Of a DNA stretch of 21,749 bases, positions 1 through 5,302 are shown piece by piece. The DNA is from a virus. The notes under the pieces are model-generated. The model was not told the DNA's origin. It saw only the letters and a list, made by a program, of their open reading frames with translations, and did not search any database. A program made the position numbers and the translations under genes. The stretch lies in IMG/VR virus record IMGVR_UViG_3300027157_000011, positions 1-21,749 of that record; one strand, written 5' to 3'. Position 1 is the first letter of the stretch; the number at the start of each line of letters is the position of its first letter.

Positions 1-76
1 ATTATTTCATGAAAAATTAAGTAAAATTAAATAACTATAGCACACTATTGTGTTAACACATCAAAAGGAGAATGAA

Positions 77-448
77 ATGAGACTTACTAAAGGTCAACTA
101 AAACAAATTATTAGAGAAGAATATTCTCGATTGAAAAGACAAGGATTGATTACCGAGTCTTTCATCGGAGCTGATAGCTTTGATAAGCCAGACATCAATC
201 CAGATGGTCAGGAAGTCGATTGGGAAGATTTGGAGTGGTATCCAAAACATGTGATTGGCGATCTTGATGCGGAACCAGCCCTGACAATCCAACAAGATCA
301 AAAAACCGGCCAATGGAGAATCAACGCCCATTATTGGTCCGGTCTAAAAATCTCTCATTTAAGATTTGATTCACCAGCTGAGGCTGCAAACGAAGCAGAT
401 AAGTATGGAATTCGAGGTGATATATATTATGGGCCTTACGATCGATAA
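77..448 (+). CDS. Small tagged protein, function unknown (123 aa)
   Basis: I do not recognise the body of this protein. It begins MRLTKGQLKQIIREEYSRL, a tag that returns at the start of the gene at 12445 and near the C-terminus of the gene ending at 17369. The rest is acidic and soluble, rich in Trp, Asp and Tyr, with no membrane segment. The start at 77 is chosen because AAGGAG at 65-70 lies 7 nt upstream and because the tag then begins at residue 1; an ATG at 50 in the same frame has no ribosome site and would put the tag inside. A 12-base palindrome (TGTGTTAACACA, 49-60) sits just before the ribosome site and could be an operator. The tag contains I-R-E, similar to the [L/I]xE sites cut by T4-type prohead proteases, so a packaged or processed virion protein is possible. 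That is inference. Confidence 0.8.
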   Translation: MRLTKGQLKQIIREEYSRLKRQGLITESFIGADSFDKPDINPDGQEVDWEDLEWYPKHVIGDLDAEPALTIQQDQKTGQWRINAHYWSGLKISHLRFDSPAEAANEADKYGIRGDIYYGPYDR

Positions 449-502
449 AAACGTAATCTAAACATTTCCTATCTTTCGTAAATACTTTTGTAAATTACCA
501 CT

Positions 503-538
503 GCCTCCGAGTACGTTGTCTACATAACTAAAGGAGGC
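503..538 (+). promoter_or_regulatory. Hairpin covering the ribosome site of the recA remnant
   Basis: GCCTCC (503-508) is complementary to GGAGGC (533-538), and the 3' arm holds the AAGGAGG ribosome site (531-537) of the open frame starting at 545. A TTGTAA hexamer lies at 488-493, but the -10 in the loop is poor (TACGTT, 512-517, 18-nt spacing). The layout resembles the better cases at 11941 and 15528, where a promoter starts inside the hairpin and frees the ribosome site. Confidence 0.4.
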
Positions 539-544
539 TATTTT

Positions 545-712
545 ATGGCTAAAACAAAGACGAAAACTACGAAACCAGGTGGCACTAACGATTTCACTAG
601 TTCTTTGATTAGTGCCCTTAATAGTGTAGCATACAATCTTGCAATGGAAGATTCACCTACACATGTTGATTGATGGCTTGCACACTCAAGGCCTATTAAA
701 TTAACAAATTAG
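545..712 (+). pseudogene. Decayed 5' fragment of a second recA/uvsX gene
   Basis: Frame 545-670 encodes 42 residues, then TGA at 671-673; reading on in the same frame gives 12 more codons to TAG at 710-712. The peptide matches the start of the intact recA at 1818: both begin MAK, both have GG then DFT, L-I-x-A-L-N, V-A-Y-N-L-A, and (E/D)DSPTHV followed by a Trp. The copy lacks five codons present in the intact gene, and its TGA stands where the intact gene has an Arg codon just before that Trp (a CGA-to-TGA change would do it). Many silent differences show that it is an old or horizontally acquired copy, not a fresh duplication. The ribosome site (AAGGAGG, 531-537) is intact, so a 42-aa peptide could still be made. 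Everything after the N-terminal segment is lost and a terminator follows. The stretch 449-878 holds nothing else apart from this, its terminator and the ssb promoter. Confidence 0.8.
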
Positions 713-742
713 ATCGTATACTAGTAAATGAAGCTAATAGAA

Positions 743-770
743 GGGGAGGTCAAAGACTTCCCCCTTTTTT
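743..770 (+). terminator. Intrinsic terminator after the recA remnant
   Basis: GGGGAGGTC (743-751), loop AAA, GACTTCCCC (755-763), one extra C, then six T (765-770). One G.U pair. A strong rho-independent terminator that isolates ssb from upstream transcription. Confidence 0.85.
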
Positions 771-790
771 ATTAATTTATTTTTTATCAA

Positions 791-819
791 TTGTAATACG
801 CCGATATCTCTTGTATTAT
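791..819 (+). promoter_or_regulatory. Sigma70-like promoter for ssb
   Basis: TTGTAA (791-796), 17-nt spacer, TATTAT (814-819). The start point should be near 826, giving a leader of about 65 nt before the ssb start codon. The same TTGTAA hexamer with 17-nt spacing recurs at 1761, 11249, 17378, 18854 and 21419. Confidence 0.7.
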
Positions 820-826
820 TATCTTG

Positions 827-842
827 TCACCAATCCTGGTGA
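827..842 (+). promoter_or_regulatory. 5'-terminal hairpin in the ssb leader
   Basis: TCACCA (827-832), loop ATCC, TGGTGA (837-842), lying at the predicted 5' end of the ssb transcript and followed by about 38 nt of A/T-rich, apparently unstructured sequence up to the ribosome site. T4 gene 32 mRNA is autoregulated by a 5' pseudoknot followed by an unstructured A/U-rich stretch; this leader has the same general plan. A T4-late-like TAATAAATA (849-857) is inside it. Confidence 0.45.
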
Positions 843-890
843 TGTTCATAATAAATACTAAAAGTTAAATGTTAAACATTGGAGATAAAA

Positions 891-1691
891 ATGGCGATTG
901 ATTTCGAAGCTATTAAAAAACGATTGGCTGGTTTGACTGGCACAAATGATAAACAAAAATTGATGTGGAAACCACCAGAAGGTGAGACAACTACTGTTCG
1001 TATTGTAGCGTTCCCAAATAGTGATGGAACTCCTTTTCAAGAACGTTACTTCTACTACGGTATCGAAAAATTTGGTATGTTGGCTCCTTACCAATTTGGT
1101 AAACCAGATCCTGTCAATGAACTTATCCAAAAATTGAAATCTGAAGGTACTAAAGAGTCTTACGAGTTAGCTAAAAAGCTATATCCAAAGATGCGTACTT
1201 ATGCTTTGGTCTTGGTTCGAGGAGAAGAGTCAGAAGGCTTGCGATTGTGGTCTTTTGGAAAAGGCATCTATCAAGACTTGTTGAAAACAATGATGGATCC
1301 AGACTATGGTGATATTACTGATATCGAAAACGGTTTTGATATTAAGATTACTGTGACTAAGACACCTGGTAAAAAATGGGCAGATACGTCTATTATGCCA
1401 CGTCCTAAACAATCACCTTTAGGAACAAAGAAAGAGATTGAAAAAATCATGTCTAATGTTCCTGATTTAAATGACTTGTTTGAGTTGCAATCTTATGAAC
1501 AAATTGAGAATTCTGTAACCAAGTGGTTGTCAGGTGGTGCACAAGATCCTTATGCAAAATCCGATGATTCCGTTGGTGTATCAAATTCAGATCCAAAGAA
1601 CTCTACAACAGAGTCTAAAGGATCGAATCGTAAAACAGATGTCGATTTGGACGATGCATTCGGTGATCTCGAAGAAGAGTTTCCATTCTAA
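891..1691 (+). CDS. Single-stranded DNA-binding protein, gp32-like (266 aa)
   Basis: Coats single-stranded DNA at the replication fork and during recombination, and recruits partner proteins through its acidic tail. The N-terminal and core region has the pattern of phage gp32-type proteins: a basic helix (AIKKRL, about residues 6-11), a P-P-E-G-E-T-T-T-V-R-I strand at about 30, and an F.ERYFYYG stretch at about 55-61. The C-terminal 50 residues are Ser/Asn/Asp rich and end in a strongly acidic tail finishing EEEFPF, like the partner-binding tip (DIPF) of bacterial SSB. The start at 891 has GGAG at 881-884, 6 nt upstream; an in-frame ATG at 879 overlaps that ribosome site and is unlikely. The gene is monocistronic between a promoter at 791 and a terminator at 1720. 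The next gene is recA, its usual functional partner. Family assignment is by pattern, not by search. Confidence 0.82.
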   Translation: MAIDFEAIKKRLAGLTGTNDKQKLMWKPPEGETTTVRIVAFPNSDGTPFQERYFYYGIEKFGMLAPYQFGKPDPVNELIQKLKSEGTKESYELAKKLYPKMRTYALVLVRGEESEGLRLWSFGKGIYQDLLKTMMDPDYGDITDIENGFDIKITVTKTPGKKWADTSIMPRPKQSPLGTKKEIEKIMSNVPDLNDLFELQSYEQIENSVTKWLSGGAQDPYAKSDDSVGVSNSDPKNSTTESKGSNRKTDVDLDDAFGDLEEEFPF

Positions 1692-1719
1692 TTCGAATCT
1701 AAATATTGCTTGAAAAGTG

Positions 1720-1746
1720 AGGGAGTTCTTTAGGGAGCTCCCTTTT
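1720..1746 (+). terminator. Intrinsic terminator after ssb
   Basis: AGGGAGTTC (1720-1728), 6-nt loop, GAGCTCCCT (1735-1743) with one G.U pair, and a TTTT tract overlapping the arm (1743-1746). Confidence 0.8.
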
Positions 1747-1760
1747 ATATAATCAAAACT

Positions 1761-1789
1761 TTGTAAAGCCCGAATCTTCTTATTAAAAT
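1761..1789 (+). promoter_or_regulatory. Sigma70-like promoter for recA
   Basis: TTGTAA (1761-1766), 17-nt spacer, TAAAAT (1784-1789). Starts about 22 nt before the recA start codon. This transcript would run through the intein, the intron and the C-terminal exon to the terminator at 4631. Confidence 0.7.
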
Positions 1790-1817
1790 TTAATTGTTAT
1801 TAAACAAAGGAGTCAAT

Positions 1818-2624
1818 ATGGCTAAAAAACCAAAAACAACAGAAACAGAGAATTCAGGTGGATCAATTGATTTCACCAATGATCTCATTAAAGCTCTAAA
1901 CAAAGAGCATGGGTCTCGTGTAGCTTATAACCTTGCTATCGATGATTCACCAACTCACGTACATCGTTGGATCTCAACAGGATCAAAACAGCTAGACTTT
2001 ATTATTCGTGGAGCCCCAGGTGGTGGATTTCCAGAATCTCGAATCGTAGAAGTATTTGGGCCGCCTTCTATCGGTAAGTCTCATATTGCAATCCAAGCTT
2101 GCAAAAATACACAGAAAGCAGGAGGTATTGTAGTTTATATCGATACTGAAAATGCTACTTCGATAGAAAACTTAGAAGCTTTAGGAGTAGACATCACAAA
2201 ACGATTTGTGTATGTTGATACCCATTGTACTGAAGATGTTCTTTCTGTAGCTGAGAAAACTATTCTTCGTGCTAAAGAACTCAATAAAGACGTGCCTATT
2301 ACTATTGTGTGGGACTCAGTAGCTGCTACATCTCCAAAAGACGAGTTGTTAGGAGACTACGATAAACAAACAATAGGTCTCAACGCTCGTGTTATCTCAA
2401 AGGGAATGCGAAAGATTACAGGTCTTATCGCAAATGAAAAAGTCCTATTCATCTGTTTAAATCAAATTCGTACAGCTATTGGAGTAATGTTTGGTGATCC
2501 ACATTGTGTTGATCCATTTACGACAGAAGTGGAATTAGAATTTGATGAAAATTCCAAATTTGCTAAATACTATGCTCAATATCAAAATAAATTAAAAAAT
2601 GGCCAAGGAGGTCCTAATGCCTAA
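1818..2624 (+). CDS. recA: RecA/UvsX recombinase N-terminal part fused to N-intein
   Basis: Residues 1-229 are the N-terminal half of a RecA-type strand-exchange ATPase. Walker A is GPPSIGKS at 81-88, a Walker-B-type strand ITIVWDS has its Asp near 166, and the NQIRTAIGVMFGDPH segment leads into the L2 DNA-binding loop. After His229 the frame enters an intein at Cys230 (CVDPFTTEV, a block A pattern), reads 39 intein codons and stops at 2624. The RecA core is therefore incomplete on this chain. The rest of the intein and of RecA is encoded by the next frame, which starts at 2617 inside this one. ATG 1818 is chosen because AAGGAG lies about 5 nt upstream and MAKK begins the protein; a frame ATG at 1794 has no ribosome site. 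Joined RecA would be 229+5+173 = 407 aa. The break in the chain plus the good ribosome site for the next frame argue for a genuine split intein, not an error. Confidence 0.88.
   Translation: MAKKPKTTETENSGGSIDFTNDLIKALNKEHGSRVAYNLAIDDSPTHVHRWISTGSKQLDFIIRGAPGGGFPESRIVEVFGPPSIGKSHIAIQACKNTQKAGGIVVYIDTENATSIENLEALGVDITKRFVYVDTHCTEDVLSVAEKTILRAKELNKDVPITIVWDSVAATSPKDELLGDYDKQTIGLNARVISKGMRKITGLIANEKVLFICLNQIRTAIGVMFGDPHCVDPFTTEVELEFDENSKFAKYYAQYQNKLKNGQGGPNA
2505..2621 (+). other. Split intein, N-terminal fragment (39 aa) in RecA
   Basis: Starts with the nucleophile Cys (TGT, 2505-2507) after extein His and shows the block A pattern C-V-D-x-x-T-T-x-V. The canonical break in split inteins is after block B; here the fragment ends before block B, giving a very short N-intein. 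This is the layout of the atypical split inteins known from environmental phages, such as AceL-TerL and VidaL. The last seven codons overlap the ribosome site and start of the C-fragment. Confidence 0.85.
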
Positions 2625-2964
2625 TATAAAAGTAAAAATGACAATGGAAAAACTTTCAAAGATTCTCGGAATCCCTAACTTAGATGAGCCAGCTGAATAC
2701 GATCTTGAAGGATTCGGCATTAAAGTGAATACTCCAACAGGTTTTCAAGATATGTCAGATTTTATTGTGAAATCAGCTGTTGATCATCATTATGAAATTG
2801 GAGGATTAAAAACCACACCAGCTCATCGAACACTTGTTGATGGTAATTGGGTTCGTTCAAAAAATCGTAAAGATGCTAAACGAATCGATGAACCAATGAA
2901 AGTAGTAGATATGCATGTTCCTAACGGAAATTGTTATTTGGCTGGTGGTGAAGTCAATCACAAT
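2617..2964 (+). other. Split intein, C-terminal fragment (116 aa) in RecA
   Basis: Contains block B (GGLKTTPAHRTL, with the T-x-x-H of the oxyanion pocket), then a linker and block F/G (VVDMHVPNGNCYLAGGEVNHN read in pieces: VVDMHV, then CYLAGGEVNHN). It ends in the usual His-Asn at 2959-2964. The first extein residue is Thr, an acceptable +1 nucleophile. The block F His is replaced (N-C-Y). There is no homing endonuclease domain between the blocks. Together with the 39-residue N-part the intein totals 155 residues. Confidence 0.85.
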
Positions 2965-2979
2965 ACAACACCGGGTGGT
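2617..2979 (+). CDS. recA: C-intein plus first RecA C-extein residues (exon 1)
   Basis: This frame starts at ATG 2617, with AAGGAGG at 2605-2611 five nt upstream, and overlaps the end of the N-part by 8 nt, so the two are probably translationally coupled. Codons 1-116 are the C-intein, followed by T-T-P-G-G at 2965-2979. Unspliced, the frame runs only nine more codons (R-R-F-A-S-L-A-G-V) into intron sequence and stops at 3009. After removal of the intron (2980-4082), GGT at 2977-2979 joins AAA at 4083 in the same phase and the protein continues as K-A-I-P-F-H-S-S-V-R to 4604, for 294 aa in all. E. coli RecA reads T-T-T-G-G-N-A-L-K-F-Y-A-S-V-R at this place, which aligns residue for residue with the joined product. 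Functional RecA C-half production therefore depends on RNA splicing, and joining to the N-half depends on protein trans-splicing. Confidence 0.87.
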
Positions 2980-3004
2980 AGACGTTTTGCCTCCCTTGCA
3001 GGTG

Positions 3005-3012
3005 TATAAATA
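3005..3012 (+). promoter_or_regulatory. T4-late-like TATAAATA inside the intron
   Basis: An exact TATAAATA at the end of the unspliced frame, about 230 nt upstream of the endonuclease start. T4 intron endonucleases such as I-TevI are expressed from late promoters with this sequence. Whether this phage has T4-like late transcription cannot be told, and the motif could be chance in AT-rich DNA. Confidence 0.25.
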
Positions 3013-3244
3013 GATGCTAACTAATCCCGTGAATTGCTGGAAACTCCTTAGAGCTGATGATACTACAACGTGGGAAGTAATTCCGAGCGTGAATTGTTTG
3101 AGAAATTATCAGATTGGACAATCAGCAGCCAAGCTTCCTAGTAATAGGTTGAAGGTTCAGAGACTAGTTAAAGTAGTTCCTGTTAAATATTTTTATGGAA
3201 AAGCTATTCCATTGCATACTTATAGAAAACAGGAGGAAATAACC

Positions 3245-4078
3245 ATGAGCGCGGGACAAAAATACAAGTGTTTGATTTGTGGAAAACAATTCAAAGCAAT
3301 CACTAATTCCCATCTGAAAAGACACGGATTAACGACTATTCAATACAGAGAACAATTTCCGGAAGCCAGTTTTGGAAACTTCGATAGATTTGAGAAGTGG
3401 CGTCAATCTGATGAAAATAAAGAACATTGGACTAATCAATCTAGAAAAAATGCTAAGGATTCTGAATTGCAAAAACGAAGAATACGAAACATAAAAAGAG
3501 CTTGGAAAGATCCAGAGTTATTGAAAAATCATTCGGAAATTACGAAGTCATTTATTTTTAAGAACAAGGAAAAATTTCCACAATTGTTCGAATCTAATGT
3601 AACTGAAATAATGAAGATGTCGAATTATGCCAGATGGGAAATGAAATACGGAAAAGAAGAAGCCGATAAGAGACTCAATGCTTGGATGAAAGCCAATAAG
3701 CTCCAGAGGTTCAAAAGCAAAGATACTCATGGGGAGCTGCTCTTTGAGGAACATATTCAAGAATTAGGTTTCAAATATGAGAAACAATTTCATTGTGCTC
3801 CGTATTATCCAGATTTCTATTTAGCTGATTTTAATCTGTTTGTAGAAATAGATGGAGATTATTGGCATGCCAACCCCGATCGATTTATGCCTGATGATAT
3901 CGTAGGCAAGAAAGGGAAGTCAGCTAAAGAAATCTGGAAATGTGATGCTAAGAAAAATGCCGTATATGCCGAGAAAGGATTCAGTGTATTGAGAATCTGG
4001 GAATCGGAATTATTCGAGAAATCAACACAAGACATTTTTGAAGATATAGTCCGTGCCTCTTCGAAAGATGAGGAATAA
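3245..4078 (+). CDS. EDxHD (Vsr-like) homing endonuclease in the recA intron
   Basis: 277 aa. Residues about 8-30 form a Ros/MucR-like C2H2 finger (CLICG..FK...NSHLKRHG, then L-T-x-x-x-Y-R). A basic middle region (RRIRNIKRAWKDPE) could be a DNA-binding helix. Residues about 160-250 carry the nuclease core: H-G-E (Glu164), YYPDF (Asp190), VEIDGDYWH (Asp203, Asp205, His208), then a Vsr-like end in which GFSVLRIWESE aligns with the typical G-x-x-V-x-R-x-W-E-x-E. This is the EDxHD family, which includes I-Bth0305I from the recA group I intron of Bacillus phage 0305phi8-36. It would cut intronless recA alleles and drive intron homing. ATG 3245 has AGGAGG at 3231-3236, 8 nt upstream; the frame is open back to 3014 but that part is intron core. 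Confidence 0.9.
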   Translation: MSAGQKYKCLICGKQFKAITNSHLKRHGLTTIQYREQFPEASFGNFDRFEKWRQSDENKEHWTNQSRKNAKDSELQKRRIRNIKRAWKDPELLKNHSEITKSFIFKNKEKFPQLFESNVTEIMKMSNYARWEMKYGKEEADKRLNAWMKANKLQRFKSKDTHGELLFEEHIQELGFKYEKQFHCAPYYPDFYLADFNLFVEIDGDYWHANPDRFMPDDIVGKKGKSAKEIWKCDAKKNAVYAEKGFSVLRIWESELFEKSTQDIFEDIVRASSKDEE

Positions 4079-4082
4079 CATG

Positions 4083-4604
4083 AAAGCTATTCCCTTCCAT
4101 TCGTCAGTCCGCATTCAGCTTGATTCAGGCAAGAGAATTCAAGATAAAAATGGGAATACCATTGGTATCAAAGTCATTGCCAAAACTATTAAAAATAAAG
4201 TAGCTCCTCCATTTCGCAGATGTGAGTTTGAGATTCACTTTGGAAAAGGTATTGAAGAAGCTGAATATATCTTTGATTTGGTGAGAAAACACTGCGCAGA
4301 TAATGGTCCTATCGATCATGATGCAGATACTCAGGTCTTAATTGAAGGAACTGGTGCTTGGAAAACAATTAAGTTGTTGAACAAGAATACCGGAGATACA
4401 ATCGAAGAGAAGAAGTTCTATAAACCGGAATTTGGAGAAATCTTAGAGTCACCTCAATGGAGTCAATATGCTATGACAGTTTTCAATAATTTCTATTCAG
4501 GCTATATGGGTAAAGACTTAGAAAATATGGTTATCAATCCGGACTCTTATGAAGAGATGAAGCAAATTGCGATGGATCTTGATCATGATCTCACAGATCT
4601 ATAA
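4083..4604 (+). CDS. recA: RecA/UvsX C-terminal exon (173 residues)
   Basis: Second exon of recA. It begins K-A-I-P-F-H-S-S-V-R-I and continues with IGIKVIAKTIKNKVAPPFRRCEFEIHFGKGIEEA, which matches the RecA stretch V-K-V-V-K-N-K-I-A-A-P-F-K-x-A-E-F-x-I-x-Y-G-x-G-I. The final part holds GTGAWKTIKLLNKNTGD, matching G-A-W-Y-S-Y-x-G-E-K-I-G of RecA, and an acidic C-terminus DLDHDLTDL. An ATG immediately before the exon (4080-4082, which is the last three intron bases) could start free translation in unspliced RNA, but no ribosome site stands at proper distance; the apparent upstream start at 4053 is within the endonuclease gene. This exon cannot bind ATP without the upstream part. The gene ends with a terminator at 4631. 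Confidence 0.9.
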   Translation, partial: KAIPFHSSVRIQLDSGKRIQDKNGNTIGIKVIAKTIKNKVAPPFRRCEFEIHFGKGIEEAEYIFDLVRKHCADNGPIDHDADTQVLIEGTGAWKTIKLLNKNTGDTIEEKKFYKPEFGEILESPQWSQYAMTVFNNFYSGYMGKDLENMVINPDSYEEMKQIAMDLDHDLTDL

Positions 4605-4616
4605 GAGATAATTCCT

Positions 4617-4646
4617 TTGTAATCATTGAGGGTGGTATGGTAAATT
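4617..4646 (+). promoter_or_regulatory. Promoter nested in the recA terminator
   Basis: TTGTAA (4617-4622), 18-nt spacer, TAAATT (4641-4646). The -10 lies in the terminator hairpin, so initiation near 4653 would skip the 5' arm. It would drive the replication and nrdJ operon starting at 4680. Confidence 0.55.
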
Positions 4647-4666
4647 ACTGTACCACCTTTATTTTT
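4631..4666 (+). terminator. Intrinsic terminator after recA
   Basis: GGTGGTATGGTA (4631-4642), loop AAT, TACTGTACCACC (4646-4657) with two G.U pairs, then TTTATTTTT (4658-4666). Confidence 0.85.
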
Positions 4667-4679
4667 ATGGAGAACATAT

Positions 4680-4877
4680 ATGCGTCATAACGACAAAATA
4701 GAAATTCATCAACATGCTTTGGAGAAACTTATGTCTCAAAGGAAAAAAGTCCAATGGCAACTTGAGTCTGCTTCATTACCTCGAGAGATTCTTGAGAGTC
4801 TTAAAACATTGAATAGAATCATTCAAGAAGAAATAGAAGTCAGAGAAACATTGAAAAAATTATATGGAGAAGCATAA
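4680..4877 (+). CDS. Small coiled-coil protein, unknown (65 aa)
   Basis: Not recognised. A highly charged, helical protein with no Cys and no membrane segment; the spacing of Leu/Ile through residues 13-60 suggests a short coiled coil or helical hairpin. GGAGA (4669-4673) precedes the ATG by about 7 nt. Its stop overlaps the next start (TAATG), so the two are translationally coupled. It is the first gene of the operon that continues with nucleotide and replication genes. Confidence 0.75.
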   Translation: MRHNDKIEIHQHALEKLMSQRKKVQWQLESASLPREILESLKTLNRIIQEEIEVRETLKKLYGEA

Positions 4878-5302
4878 TGAAACAAATCGTATATATAGCT
4901 GGACCTTATAGTCCATCGAATGGCATGACCATGAAGAGAAATACGGAATTTGCAGAACGCGTGGGTCAATTAGCGCAACGTAAAGGATTAGCGCCTATTG
5001 TTCCACACTCTTCTATTTATCGTGGTGTCTACGGTAATGACTTAGACGATCACGAGAGAAATGCTGGGATTGCTTCTACAATGTCTATCTTAGAACTTGT
5101 TGCCCGAGACCCTAAGTCAGAATTATGGGTGATTGGCGACAAAATTGATGGAGAAATTGTGTTATCTACTGGTACACAAATGGAAGTAGACCGATGGGAA
5201 GAACTCAGGGGAAAATTAAAAATTCTCACATTAGATAGAGAGGGGTGGCAATCATTTTTAGATGAAGCCAATATTCCAGTAACAATTCTCGGAGACCTGT
5301 AA
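4877..5302 (+). CDS. Nucleoside 2-deoxyribosyltransferase-like / DUF4406-type protein
   Basis: 141 aa. The N-terminus has the Rossmann-like start of this superfamily (VYIAGPYS, residues 5-12, followed by Asn and an A..A...G pattern), then PIVPHSSIYRG at about 41-51. A C-terminal ELWVIGDKIDG, then STGTQMEVDRW, matches the S-x-G-T-x-x-E motif in which Glu is the catalytic nucleophile in deoxyribosyltransferases. Such enzymes move deoxyribose between bases or hydrolyse (deoxy)nucleotides; phage members are commonly tied to nucleotide pools. Its position next to the FEN exonuclease and ribonucleotide reductase fits that, but the substrate is unknown. It is coupled to both neighbours (TAATG overlaps at each end). 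Confidence 0.72.
   Translation: MKQIVYIAGPYSPSNGMTMKRNTEFAERVGQLAQRKGLAPIVPHSSIYRGVYGNDLDDHERNAGIASTMSILELVARDPKSELWVIGDKIDGEIVLSTGTQMEVDRWEELRGKLKILTLDREGWQSFLDEANIPVTILGDL

Larger units (their letters stand above)
2980..4082 (+). mobile_element. Group I intron in recA with an ORF
   Basis: The flanking exons give continuous RecA only if 2980-4082 is removed: GGTGGT (ends 2979) to AAAGCT (starts 4083). The 5' exon ends in T and the intron ends in G (4082), the group I rule. P1 can form between exon GGGTGGT (2973-2979) and guide GCCTCCC (2988-2994), with the splice-site U.G pair and one U.U mismatch. P10 can form between GTTTT just before that guide G and exon AAAGC. Core elements are in order: P4 5' strand GCTG in GAATTGCTGG (about 3031-3040), its partner CAGC at 3123-3126, and the conserved S-type sequence GTTCAGAGACTA (3155-3166), with a P7 partner TAGTTCCTG (3173-3181). 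The layout suggests subgroup IA as in SPO1/T4 introns. The endonuclease ORF fills the 3' peripheral region and ends 4 nt before the 3' splice site. Confidence 0.9.

Noticed and set aside
858-1130. Open frame on the minus strand opposite ssb, and similar ones at 1230-1412, 3548-3760, 8556-9149, 14938-15693, 16264-16488, 17750-18001, 21469-21735
   Set aside because: Each lies opposite a well-supported + strand gene, lacks a convincing ribosome site and shows no recognisable protein pattern.
2980-3009. RecA ending in R-R-F-A-S-L-A-G-V
   Set aside because: These codons are the intron's P1 loop and guide sequence; the true continuation is at 4083.
3005-3012. Proof of T4-like late transcription from TATAAATA
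   Set aside because: Only one exact copy was seen, inside an AT-rich intron, and the other promoters are sigma70-like; kept as a low-confidence site only.
3014-3244. N-terminal extension of the intron endonuclease frame
   Set aside because: The DNA is the catalytic core of the group I intron; AGGAGG before ATG 3245 gives the true start.
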